From the NCBI RefSeq assembly GCF_050268245.1, contig NZ_JBNNGK010000032.1, positions 1 to 13,809 on the forward strand: a stretch of 13,809 bases of DNA. Direction: 5' to 3'. This DNA comes from JBNNGK01 sp050268245 (GTDB lineage Bacteria; Pseudomonadota; Gammaproteobacteria; Enterobacterales; Enterobacteriaceae). Below, piece after piece: positions 6,140 to 13,727 of the stretch (positions are counted from its first letter, which is position 1; each line of letters begins with the position of its first letter). Both the position numbers and the translations under genes were made by a program. The notes under the pieces were generated by a model. It made no database searches and had not been told where the DNA came from. It was given only the letters and a program-made list of their open reading frames with translations.

Positions 6140-8109
6140 GGTAGCTTCCTGTTAATCACGCAGTTGGATGAAGCGCTCAGCATACCGGTGGTGCCGGAAA
6201 CCTGGAAGCCCGGTAACTGACGCATTTCAGAGAAGTGATTCGCCAATCGCCAGGCATCGATCCCCATGGCATACAGACGCACCAGAGAGTAATCGTTGTG
6301 GAATTTAGCGCTCGCCTGTTGCATAAGTTGTGGGTTGGCCCCTGCCAGCAGCGGAATATCGCTAAACTGCAAGCCTTCCATTTCTAAGCGGAAATCGGGG
6401 CCGGCACCCGCCTGATAGCTGCGTGAGCTGGCATACATCGCCGGTTTGCTGCGCGAACTGGTGTTCATGTCGATCATGGGTTTGATCAGCGTCAGCTGCG
6501 ACTGAGTCGCGACAATATACACCGCGTCCACTCTGCCGCCGCTTGTGGTTGGGGCATCGCTTGGCGGTGCTGGAATGGTCAGACCCGCAATGGTGACGGA
6601 TTGCGCGGCTGGCGCATGCGTTACCACCGGCGTTCCGCTCAGGCGGATGCCGCCAGCGTTGACCATCTGGCGCAGTTCACCGGCTGAACCGATGCCTTGT
6701 TGCAATACCGTTCCCCCTCCCAGTTTTTGCCATTCTTGCGCGAAGGCTTTGGCGACGCGATCACCAAAGGAGCCACGCGGCACCAGCAGGAGCGGCTGCT
6801 GTTTCTGCTGCTCTCTGATGTGATGAGCAGCATCACGTGCTTCGTCCTCCGGTGACAGGGCAAAATAACAAATATTGGGGTTGTCTTTCGGCGATTCAGG
6901 TTGGTTAAGCGCCAGAACATTCAGTGTTGTCGAGGCGCTGGACAGCTGTTCGACATTATTTTTCAATAATGGGCCGACCACCAGCGTCGCGCCATCTTGC
7001 TGAGCCTGCGCCAGCAACGTTGTTAGCGGTTGGCTGGAGGAGTCATAGACTTTGATCTGCGCATGGGTTACCGGTGACGCAGGGATTGGCGCAGATTGCG
7101 GCATGGGTGCTGCGGGTTGCTCAGGTTGTTCCGCTGACGCCGAGGTGCTTACCGCGCCGTTAGCGTTAGGATCGCTTGAGGTTGCTGGTGGCTCTGCCGC
7201 CGAGGGGGCTGGCATCGCGGTAGGTTGTTGCACCGGTGCACTCGTTACCGTACCGTTTTTTGCCGCTTCAAACCCCTGCTGGATTGCGTTGGCGAAGACT
7301 TTCGCTTGGCCGTTCAGCGGTAACAGCAGGGCGATTTTGGCCGTCGACGCTTGGGTGAGGTTTAACGCCTGATTTAACTGGCTCGGCAGCGTGTTCGCCG
7401 CTGGGTTTTGCGGATAACGATTTTGCCAGTCTTTGATGCCCGCTTTCAGCATGTCTGGATCTTGGCGGTTCTCGTGGTACACCCGCAGCAGATCCAACCA
7501 GCCTTGCAATACGTTTTCATCAGCATTGATCACCAGGTTATTCAGCTCTTTCGGCGTTAAGCCCAAGAGCGTTCGCCAGGTTTTATCCAGGTTATCCTGA
7601 TGCGCCTGATTGTCGAGCAGTGGTTCTTGAGCGATATAGGCGCGGATAAGAGGCAGTGAGGCTTTGCCCTGATTCGCGATAATTTGCGCTTGATAGAAGC
7701 GTACTCGCTGATTTGGCGATAGGGCAGTGTTGTCGATCTGGCCCAGGGTGCTGCGTGCCGCGCTGAGATTGTTATTGGCAACTTGCAGCTCGGCTATCAG
7801 TAACTGACGCTCCAACTGCTGAGCGTTGCTGAGGTTTTGCGGCAGAGAACTCAACTGTTGGTTGGCTTGCGGCAGTTTTCCTTCACGCAACAATGCGCGA
7901 ATAGCAAGTAATTGCCAGTCAGCCTTGTTATCATCGCTGCTCTGTTGCCATTGCTGCAGATAGTAATCTGAACTGGCGCTCGCCTCGTCCTGGATATTGG
8001 CGGGCGGAGTCTGCGGGGCCTGGCTCGGACAACCAGCAAGAAGTAAGGCTGCCACGACAACAGGCATAAAACGCCCTGTTTTGGTACGAACGAATGTTGA
8101 GGAAAGCAT
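6097..8109 (-). CDS. lpoA: Outer-membrane lipoprotein activator of PBP1a, LpoA
   Basis: LpoA is an outer-membrane lipoprotein that crosses the periplasm and stimulates the peptidoglycan synthase PBP1a (MrcA). With the ATG at 8109 it has 670 residues (E. coli 678). The signal peptide ends in the lipobox LLAGC, making C27 the lipidation site. Residues about 35-250 form the TPR-like helical domain (LLAIRALLREGKL, INADENVLQGWLDLLRVY). A Pro/Ala/Gln/Ser-rich linker (about 290-350) precedes the periplasmic-binding-protein-like domain (VVGPLLKNNVEQL, NICYFALSPEDEARDAA). A start 21 codons upstream (8172) is rejected because it would bury the signal peptide and the promoter. It heads the lpoA-yraN-diaA-dolP run. 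Confidence 0.96.
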   Translation of the reverse strand: MLSSTFVRTKTGRFMPVVVAALLLAGCPSQAPQTPPANIQDEASASSDYYLQQWQQSSDDNKADWQLLAIRALLREGKLPQANQQLSSLPQNLSNAQQLERQLLIAELQVANNNLSAARSTLGQIDNTALSPNQRVRFYQAQIIANQGKASLPLIRAYIAQEPLLDNQAHQDNLDKTWRTLLGLTPKELNNLVINADENVLQGWLDLLRVYHENRQDPDMLKAGIKDWQNRYPQNPAANTLPSQLNQALNLTQASTAKIALLLPLNGQAKVFANAIQQGFEAAKNGTVTSAPVQQPTAMPAPSAAEPPATSSDPNANGAVSTSASAEQPEQPAAPMPQSAPIPASPVTHAQIKVYDSSSQPLTTLLAQAQQDGATLVVGPLLKNNVEQLSSASTTLNVLALNQPESPKDNPNICYFALSPEDEARDAAHHIREQQKQQPLLLVPRGSFGDRVAKAFAQEWQKLGGGTVLQQGIGSAGELRQMVNAGGIRLSGTPVVTHAPAAQSVTIAGLTIPAPPSDAPTTSGGRVDAVYIVATQSQLTLIKPMIDMNTSSRSKPAMYASSRSYQAGAGPDFRLEMEGLQFSDIPLLAGANPQLMQQASAKFHNDYSLVRLYAMGIDAWRLANHFSEMRQLPGFQVSGTTGMLSASSNCVINRKLPWLQYRQGQVVPAP

Positions 8110-8143
8110 ACTGTATCCAGTGATGTTTTTTTCAAGATGCTCA

Positions 8144-8172
8144 ATATTAAATCGGCAATCCGGATGAAACAA
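8144..8172 (-). promoter_or_regulatory. Sigma-70 promoter for lpoA
   Basis: On the minus strand TTGTTT (8172-8167) and TAATAT (8149-8144) are separated by exactly 17 bases and point at lpoA. The predicted start of transcription, near 8137, leaves a leader of about 28 bases before the ATG at 8109. The -35 box touches the divergent rsmI start codon (8172), so the two genes share a very tight control region. A matching plus-strand promoter for rsmI is less clear (TATTAA at 8145-8150 without a good -35). Confidence 0.6.
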
Positions 8173-9035
8173 TGAATCAACACCAACAATCAGTCATTTC
8201 TGCATCAACGCTTTACGTGGTGCCTACCCCTATCGGTAATTTAGGCGACATGACTCACCGTGCGTTAGAGGTACTGAAAAGCGTTGATCTGATTGCGGCG
8301 GAAGACACGCGCCATACCGGGTTGTTGCTGCAACACTTCGCGATTAACGCGCGGATGTTTGCCCTGCACGACCATAATGAACAGCAAAAGGCGGATCAAC
8401 TGCTGGCGAAATTGCAGGAAGGCCAGAGTATTGCACTGGTTTCCGATGCAGGGACGCCGCTGATTAACGATCCTGGTTATCACCTAGTGCGCCGTTGCCG
8501 CGAAGCGGGAGTGCGCGTGGTGCCGTTGCCGGGCGCTTGTGCCGCCACCACTGCGCTATGCGCTGCCGGTGTGGCTTCGGACCGCTTCTGCTATGAAGGG
8601 TTCCTGCCAGCGAAAACCAAAGGCCGTAAGGATACCCTGCTGGCGCTGGCAGAGGAACCGCGTACGTTGATTTTCTATGAATCTACCCATCGCCTGCTGG
8701 AAAGTTTGCAAGACATGGTAACGGTGTGGGGGCCGCAGCGTTATGTGGTACTGGCACGTGAGCTGACGAAAACCTGGGAATCGATCCACGGTGCACCGGT
8801 AGGGGAACTACTGGCTTGGGTGCTGGAAGATGAAATGCGCCGCCGGGGGGAGATGGTGCTGATCGTCGAAGGCCATAAGGCGCAGGAAGATGCGCTGCCC
8901 TTGGACGCGTTGCGTACTTTGGCGTTATTACAGAAAGAGTTACCGCTCAAGAAAGCCGCAGCGCTGACGGCTGAGATCCACGGTGTGAAGAAAAATGCGT
9001 TGTATAAATACGCGCTTGAGCAACAGGAAGGGTGA
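8172..9035 (+). CDS. rsmI: 16S rRNA (cytidine-1402-2'-O)-methyltransferase RsmI
   Basis: RsmI (YraL) uses S-adenosylmethionine to 2'-O-methylate C1402 in the decoding centre of 16S rRNA, next to the N4 methyl added by RsmH. The protein has 287 residues against 286 in E. coli. Tetrapyrrole-methylase-fold motifs are in order: VVPTPIGNLGD (16-26), IAAEDTRHTG (41-50), ALVSDAGTPLINDPG (88-102) and FYESTHRLLE near the middle. The C-terminal KKNALYKYALEQQ helix is conserved. The start at 8172 agrees with the E. coli N-terminus, though only a weak GGATG precedes it. It is divergent from lpoA. A GGGAAATCAC hairpin follows 49 bases after the stop. Confidence 0.97.
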   Translation: MNQHQQSVISASTLYVVPTPIGNLGDMTHRALEVLKSVDLIAAEDTRHTGLLLQHFAINARMFALHDHNEQQKADQLLAKLQEGQSIALVSDAGTPLINDPGYHLVRRCREAGVRVVPLPGACAATTALCAAGVASDRFCYEGFLPAKTKGRKDTLLALAEEPRTLIFYESTHRLLESLQDMVTVWGPQRYVVLARELTKTWESIHGAPVGELLAWVLEDEMRRRGEMVLIVEGHKAQEDALPLDALRTLALLQKELPLKKAAALTAEIHGVKKNALYKYALEQQEG

Positions 9036-9083
9036 CAAATCGTTCAGGAATCCGATTTGAATGCCGCAACGCGGCCGCCCGTA

Positions 9084-9109
9084 GGGAAATCACCGAGATG
9101 TGATTTCTC
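9084..9109. terminator. Hairpin downstream of rsmI
   Basis: GGGAAATCAC (9084-9093) and GTGATTTCTC (9100-9109) form a 10-bp stem (one G-T) with a 6-base loop, about 50 bases after the rsmI stop. The following ATTTGATT is only a loose T tract, so termination is plausible but unproven. Two more small stems follow before the rnpB promoter (9121-9134 and 9136-9146). Confidence 0.4.
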
Positions 9110-9178
9110 ATTTGATTGGACGCTGCTTGCAGCGACCCCAGAGGGGGGAGGTTCAGGGATGGGCCGCATACAATAAGG

Positions 9179-9208
9179 TTTACACTGTTGCGGCTTGCGG
9201 CGTATAAT
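9179..9208 (+). promoter_or_regulatory. rnpB promoter
   Basis: TTTACA (9179-9184) and a perfect TATAAT (9203-9208) are spaced by 18 bases, and the RNA begins seven bases later at 9216. The GC-rich stretch between the -10 box and the start (CCGCGCC) is the kind of discriminator associated with stringent and growth-rate control of stable RNA genes. That last point is inference from sequence. Confidence 0.85.
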
Positions 9209-9215
9209 CCGCGCC

Positions 9216-9593
<378 letters not shown>

Positions 9594-9808
9594 CTCTTCA
9601 AAAACAATGGGTTGGTGTGTCCCGTCTGCATTTCACGTTAAAGTGAGATACAAGATGAGACACACCAGCACTTGTGCCATTCCAAATATCCTCCTCTGTG
9701 GCAAGTACAGCGATCCTTTCCTGTGTTCAATGTCAGAAGAACATCATAACAACAGGCAATAGCACAATTTACATGGCTGTATCTTTGATACTCCCGGTAC
9801 GGGAACCG
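9594..9808. other. Junction region between rnpB and the acquired operon
   Basis: No gene is supported in these 215 bases. The sequence downstream of rnpB shows neither the usual terminator hairpin with T tract nor the repeats seen in E. coli. It contains the imperfect palindrome at 9613-9667 and two small stems just beyond the hydrolase stop codon (TCCCG-GTA-CGGGA at 9792-9804 and GTATC-type at about 9781-9791). The core-to-acquired boundary probably lies near 9594-9613. Confidence 0.5.
9613..9667. repeat. 55-base imperfect palindrome, possible IS end remnant
   Basis: TGGTGTGTC (9613-9621) and GACACACCA (9659-9667) are perfect inverted copies. Inside them the arms continue imperfectly toward an inner TCAC-GTTAAA-GTGA stem (9633-9646). 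There is no T run. The TGTGTC...GACACA tips resemble IS terminal repeats placed almost back to back, but I cannot assign an IS family. It could also act as a weak terminator for rnpB or the convergent operon. Confidence 0.5.
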
Positions 9809-11068
9809 TTACTCATTTGCCAATGATAATGCCGAATGCAGTAAGACATTGGCTCCGGCTTCCGCCCATTCAGGAGAAATGTCTTCTGATTCGTGATGTG
9901 AGATACCTCCCACACAAGGGCAGAAAATCATTGAGGTAGGAACCACCCCAGCCATCCATGTCGCATCATGACCAGCCCCAGAGGTGATATCCATATAATC
10001 GTACTCTAACGCTTGCGCTGCACGTCGAATAACCTGAGTGACCTTTTTATCAAACTCAATCGGTTCATAATGGCCTATTCTTTCTATCGCGCACTCAACA
10101 CCATGGCTCTTCGCGATTTTGATGGTCTCTGACTGAATGAGCTCGCACATCAGGTGGAATTTTGATTTCTCCACCGCCCGAATATCAATAGTGAAGATGA
10201 CTGTACCGGGTAGCGCATTGCGCGAGTTAGGATAGAATTTTACTTGCCCCACCGATCCTGCGACGTTGGGTTGATGTTTCATTGCGATATTATCGACGGC
10301 ATCGATAATTCTCGCCATCGCCAGACCGGCGTTAATCCGCATGTTCATCGGTGTTGATCCGGTGTGAGCGGAACGCCCCGTCAGAGTGACTTCCAACCAC
10401 GATTGCCCCTGGCAGTGTGTAACCACGCCGACAGATTTGCGCTCGGCTTCTAAGATAGGGCCTTGTTCGATGTGATATTCAATATACGAATGTAGATGTC
10501 TCGAGCCAACAGGTTCGCTACCGAGCCAGCCGGTGCGCTGGAGCTCGCTAGCGATCGTCACCCCTGTGTGATCTTGAAGGCCATGGGCATATTCAAGCGG
10601 GTATACACCGGCAAACACGGCGGAAGCCAGCATCGAAGGCGCAAAGCGCGAGCCTTCCTCATTGGTCCAGTTGGTAATAACAATGGATCGCTTAGTTTGA
10701 ATATCCTGCTCATTCAACGTTCGAACAACTTCTAAGGCGGAAAGCACCCCCAGAACCCCGTCATATTTCCCCCCAGTGGGTTGCGTATCTAAATGCGAAC
10801 CAATACACACCTGATGCGCGTCGGGTTCGGTGCCTTCTCTGGTGGCGAAAATGGTGCCCATCTGATCGATGCTAATGGACATCCCCGCCTCTTCACACCA
10901 TTTGCAAAACAGATGCCGTCCTTCACTATCCTCATCGGTTAAGGCTTGCCGATTAGAGCCGCCGGCGATACCCGGCCCTATTTTTGCCATCTCCATGATT
11001 GAATCCCAGAGACGTTGGGTGTTAATTGCAATAGAATGGTTGTTTATATTTATGATTTCATTGCTCAT
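9809..11068 (-). CDS. M20-type Zn hydrolase, N-carbamoyl-L-amino-acid / allantoate amidohydrolase family
   Basis: Members of this family hydrolyse ureido groups (N-carbamoyl amino acids, allantoate, ureidoglycine-type compounds) to the free amine, CO2 and ammonia, using two metal ions. The 419 residues are full length. The metal site is complete: H92 in GSHLDTQPTGGKYDG with bridging D103, E137/E138 in TNEEGSRF, H199 in YIEYHIEQGP, and H391 in GGISHHESED. The dimerisation-domain signature GRSAHTGSTPM and the SGAGHDA segment are also present. It is the last gene of the operon, 52 bases after the PLP enzyme, with AAAGG somewhat far (12 bases) before its ATG. The substrate cannot be read from sequence. 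The context suggests it trims a ureido group from a product of the cluster rather than serving purine or hydantoin catabolism. No other hydantoin or allantoin genes are present. Confidence 0.9.
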   Translation of the reverse strand: MSNEIININNHSIAINTQRLWDSIMEMAKIGPGIAGGSNRQALTDEDSEGRHLFCKWCEEAGMSISIDQMGTIFATREGTEPDAHQVCIGSHLDTQPTGGKYDGVLGVLSALEVVRTLNEQDIQTKRSIVITNWTNEEGSRFAPSMLASAVFAGVYPLEYAHGLQDHTGVTIASELQRTGWLGSEPVGSRHLHSYIEYHIEQGPILEAERKSVGVVTHCQGQSWLEVTLTGRSAHTGSTPMNMRINAGLAMARIIDAVDNIAMKHQPNVAGSVGQVKFYPNSRNALPGTVIFTIDIRAVEKSKFHLMCELIQSETIKIAKSHGVECAIERIGHYEPIEFDKKVTQVIRRAAQALEYDYMDITSGAGHDATWMAGVVPTSMIFCPCVGGISHHESEDISPEWAEAGANVLLHSALSLANE

Positions 11069-11120
11069 TTTATTCTTAGACCTTTATGGGTAATGATATT
11101 TGAAGGCGCGGTCTGGCGAG

Positions 11121-12101
11121 TTAGACGGCAGTGACAGGGTTCTCACGCCAAACACTGATACCCGCATCGGTTTCTTCATCACCCAATTCATTGAACAATT
11201 CGGTCGATAAATATCTTTCTCCAGTATCTGGCGCCATTGCCAGAATGACAGACCCCGCAGGTGCGGTTTGTGCAACCTTTATTGCCGTCGCAATCGTAGC
11301 GCCAGCAGAAATACCCACTAAGATACCTTCCATTCTGGCCAGCAGACGTGCCGTATTTAATGCCGAATGTTCATCAATCGTCATCAATGTATCAATGACA
11401 CTACTGTCTAATAAGCTGGGTACAAAGTCGGGCGTCCAACCTTGGATCGCATGAACTTTCCACTGGTTCTTCGCCAAGATCTCTGCGCCCTCTGGTTCAG
11501 CTACGACAATGTTTACTTCAGGGCGCGCCACTTTAAGCATTTGACCAATGCCGGTTAGCGTGCCGCTGGTGCCAAATCCAGAGACAAAATAGTCAAGACG
11601 CTTGCCGGCAAAATCACTCAGGATCTCGGATGCCGTCGTCATACGGTGGTAACTTGGGTTGGCGGGATTATCAAATTGACGAGGCCTGAACCAACCATTT
11701 TCCTTAGCAAGTTGATCGGCAATTCGGTTGCCTCCGCTGCTGCCTTGCTCGCTAGGGAACAAAATGACTTCGCCACCGTAAGCACGGATCAATTTTCGCC
11801 GTTCTACGGAGTATCCGTCGCCCATTACCGCAATAAATTTATACCCTTTCGCTGCGGCGACCATGGCAAAGGCAATGCCTACATTTCCTGATGTACACTC
11901 GATAATCGTGTCGCCTTTTTTAAGCTCGCCGCGATTTTCTGCATCGAGTATTACGGAAAGCGCGAGCCGGTCTTTAACGGAACCTCCGGGATTAAAAGAT
12001 TCGATTTTTACATAGATCTCTACATTATCGGGTGCCATTGCATTGAGTTTGACAATGGGCGTTCTGCCTACCACATCTAATATATTATTGTAAATTGACA
12101 T
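11121..12101 (-). CDS. Divergent cysteine-synthase-like PLP enzyme (beta-substituted alanine synthase)
   Basis: This is a fold-type II PLP enzyme of the O-acetylserine sulfhydrylase/CBS group. Such enzymes make an aminoacrylate from O-acetylserine (or a relative) and add a nucleophile at C3. The protein has 326 residues. The Schiff-base lysine is K43 in NPGGSVKDRLA, and the phosphate loop is GFGTSGTLTG. The C-terminal PDTGERYLST that contacts the pyridine nitrogen is present. Unlike housekeeping CysK/CysM, the substrate loop is CTSGNVG rather than PTSGNTG, and the usual MPxxMSxERR becomes MGDGYSVERR, which points to an altered nucleophile or substrate. AGAGGAAG (12108-12115) precedes the ATG. 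It lies 36 bases after the transporter gene. A DcsD-like O-ureidoserine synthase role is possible, and a spare cysteine synthase is the dull alternative. Confidence 0.88.
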   Translation of the reverse strand: MSIYNNILDVVGRTPIVKLNAMAPDNVEIYVKIESFNPGGSVKDRLALSVILDAENRGELKKGDTIIECTSGNVGIAFAMVAAAKGYKFIAVMGDGYSVERRKLIRAYGGEVILFPSEQGSSGGNRIADQLAKENGWFRPRQFDNPANPSYHRMTTASEILSDFAGKRLDYFVSGFGTSGTLTGIGQMLKVARPEVNIVVAEPEGAEILAKNQWKVHAIQGWTPDFVPSLLDSSVIDTLMTIDEHSALNTARLLARMEGILVGISAGATIATAIKVAQTAPAGSVILAMAPDTGERYLSTELFNELGDEETDAGISVWRENPVTAV

Positions 12102-12137
12102 GTTTACTTCCTCTAATTAAAGGATTACGCGTATAAA

Positions 12138-13055
12138 TTAAGCCTTCACTTTCTTTCTGGAAAAAATGCTGAAGTTTTGGTTTACTGCATAACTACTAAA
12201 CATAATCATGAAAACACCAATAAGTTGAATAGCACTCAAGGCAACATTATAGAAATAGTAATCAACAACAATAGCAACTGCAGGATAAATAAACGTCATT
12301 ACCGCAATGATAGGCGCTGATAGTTTTTGATAGGATGAATACATAAGGATATAGGTTAGGCACGAATGAACGGCACCTAAAATAAATAAACAACCCCACT
12401 CCTTGACGGTTATACTAGAAAAACCTGATAAATCACTGAGTGGGTATAACACAACTATACCAATACAAAGCTGGACTAACGTAATAATGTATGGCGAAAC
12501 ACCCTTAAGGCTTTTAACGATTACGGCTGAAATTGCCCAGAATACCGCCGCCGATAAAGCAAGAATAACACCTATAATGTACGATGATGAAAGAGAAAAC
12601 TCATTGGTATCTATATTGGCGACAAAAGCCACTCCGACAAAAGATATGACCATCCAACCTATTTTATTTGCTGAAACACGCTCCCGATAAAGCGCAGCCC
12701 AAATCAGCATAAAGAAGAAAGGTTGAGCATGATAAATCACCGTAGAGGTGGAAATTGACGCTGTCTTAAATGACTCAAAGAGCATTACCCAGTTAAAGAC
12801 CAAGAATATGCCGCTAAGTACAATGATCAGGACGCTTTTTGCGCTAAGTTCTAATCCTTTAAATTTTCCGCTGTAGAGACAGTAAACAACCAAGAAAAAT
12901 GCGCCCAGTAGACAACGGTAGAAAACAACATTATAAGCACTCTGACCAGACTCAATAACAAATAAGCCGACCGTCCCCATAATGATCATGGCGAAAAACA
13001 GTTGGATTACACCGCTTTTATCTTCTGATTTACTCACCTTTACTTCCTTCATCAC
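12138..13055 (-). CDS. EamA/DMT-superfamily permease, probable small-molecule exporter
   Basis: A polytopic inner-membrane protein of 305 residues with about ten helices (near 15-35, 42-61, 73-93, 103-121, 131-147, 159-180, 188-207, 219-239, 247-267 and 274-292). This is the two-fold EamA repeat of the drug/metabolite transporter superfamily. Family members such as YdcZ- and RhaT-like permeases move amino acids, nucleosides or toxic metabolites, usually outward. It is visibly AT-rich compared with the core genes, a sign of transfer. Its 5' end overlaps the preceding gene by 26 bases from the ATG at 13055. A GTG at 13037 (fusing to MSKSEDKSG) has a much better ribosome binding site (AAGGA, seven bases upstream) and may be the true start. 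In context it probably exports, or gives immunity to, the product of the cluster. Confidence 0.85.
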   Translation of the reverse strand: MMKEVKVSKSEDKSGVIQLFFAMIIMGTVGLFVIESGQSAYNVVFYRCLLGAFFLVVYCLYSGKFKGLELSAKSVLIIVLSGIFLVFNWVMLFESFKTASISTSTVIYHAQPFFFMLIWAALYRERVSANKIGWMVISFVGVAFVANIDTNEFSLSSSYIIGVILALSAAVFWAISAVIVKSLKGVSPYIITLVQLCIGIVVLYPLSDLSGFSSITVKEWGCLFILGAVHSCLTYILMYSSYQKLSAPIIAVMTFIYPAVAIVVDYYFYNVALSAIQLIGVFMIMFSSYAVNQNFSIFSRKKVKA

Positions 13056-13707
13056 TACTATTTAATTTATGTTTAGAACTGAACGGACATTGATGGGGTC
13101 TGGCAACGCCCTCTTCGGCAAGCTGGTATTGCTTCCATTCGAGATTGTCTTCCTCGCCATAGAATCCGAGTTCCTGCGGAAATGCACCATCGTTATAGAT
13201 TTTGACACGCTCCCTGATGTGTTCTCGGATTTGCCTTCCTCCTTTTGTTTTCCCATTTGCCACCGCATCAAAATTTTCACGTGCGTTAATGACAAAAGTT
13301 AAATGCATACCAAGGTTTCTGTTACGCAGAACTTTATGATCCTTCGTACTCATATTGATGAAGAATTGAATGTTATTAAAACAGAAAGTCCAATCGGCAG
13401 ATCCTGGATCCGTGGCAATATGACTTGGCCAGGGATGAATGTCATGCGCGTGAATCCACTTTAGTGCCTCCCAGCCAGTCTCATGCTGAGATTTATTAGT
13501 GTTAAAGTCTTGAGAAAAAAACACCACCAAAGGAGCAAAAATCCGTTTATTTAACGGAGTAGAATGTATGAAGTGACTATACTGTATTATTCCTTGTAAA
13601 AAATCAGAGAAATCCCCATCCTTGCGCCTATCACAAAATATCACTCTAATGGTTTTAGCTCCCCATGCTCTTTTACTAAAAAGGCAAGGAAATGCGGTAT
13701 CATTCAT
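13030..13707 (-). CDS. YqcI/YcgG-family protein, probable heme-dependent N-hydroxylase (GntA/DcsA-like)
   Basis: The family is recognised by an FPC motif at the N-terminus and CPF at the C-terminus. Both are present (F6-P7-C8 and C207-P208-F209, in a 225-residue reading). Also conserved are the central FVINARENFD, IREHIRERVKIYN, and ELGFYG followed by LEWKQYQL. Characterised relatives are heme proteins that N-hydroxylate a guanidine: DcsA acts on L-arginine in D-cycloserine synthesis and GntA on pre-guanitoxin. I use the ATG at 13707 because everything upstream of 13715 is insertion sequence. An ORF continuing from ATG 13779 is an artefact that reads the IS in a second frame. FPC lies only five residues from this start, whereas relatives usually carry some 15-30 residues before it. 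The 5' end is therefore probably truncated, and no ribosome binding site is visible. It is the first gene of the operon. Confidence 0.8.
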   Translation of the reverse strand: MNDTAFPCLFSKRAWGAKTIRVIFCDRRKDGDFSDFLQGIIQYSHFIHSTPLNKRIFAPLVVFFSQDFNTNKSQHETGWEALKWIHAHDIHPWPSHIATDPGSADWTFCFNNIQFFINMSTKDHKVLRNRNLGMHLTFVINARENFDAVANGKTKGGRQIREHIRERVKIYNDGAFPQELGFYGEEDNLEWKQYQLAEEGVARPHQCPFSSKHKLNSSDEGSKGE

Positions 13708-13727
13708 TTTTAAACTGTAGTGGTCAA
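13699..13727 (-). promoter_or_regulatory. Candidate outward hybrid promoter at the IS/operon junction
   Basis: On the minus strand TTGACC (13727-13722), in the IS terminal repeat, and AATGAT (13704-13699), in the flanking gene, are separated by 17 bases. An IS-borne -35 box completed by a chance -10 box is a known way for IS3-family ends to activate neighbours. Here the start would fall inside the first gene (about 13692), so it could serve the transporter and the two downstream enzymes but not a full-length hydroxylase. Confidence 0.3.

Noticed and set aside
7052..7372. Plus-strand ORF rich in Gly/Ala/Cys opposite lpoA
   Set aside because: It is the complement of the low-complexity Pro/Ala/Gln linker of LpoA, so the open frame is compositional.
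8110..8172. Upstream start for lpoA at 8172
   Set aside because: It would add 21 non-conserved residues before the lipoprotein signal and run over the lpoA promoter.
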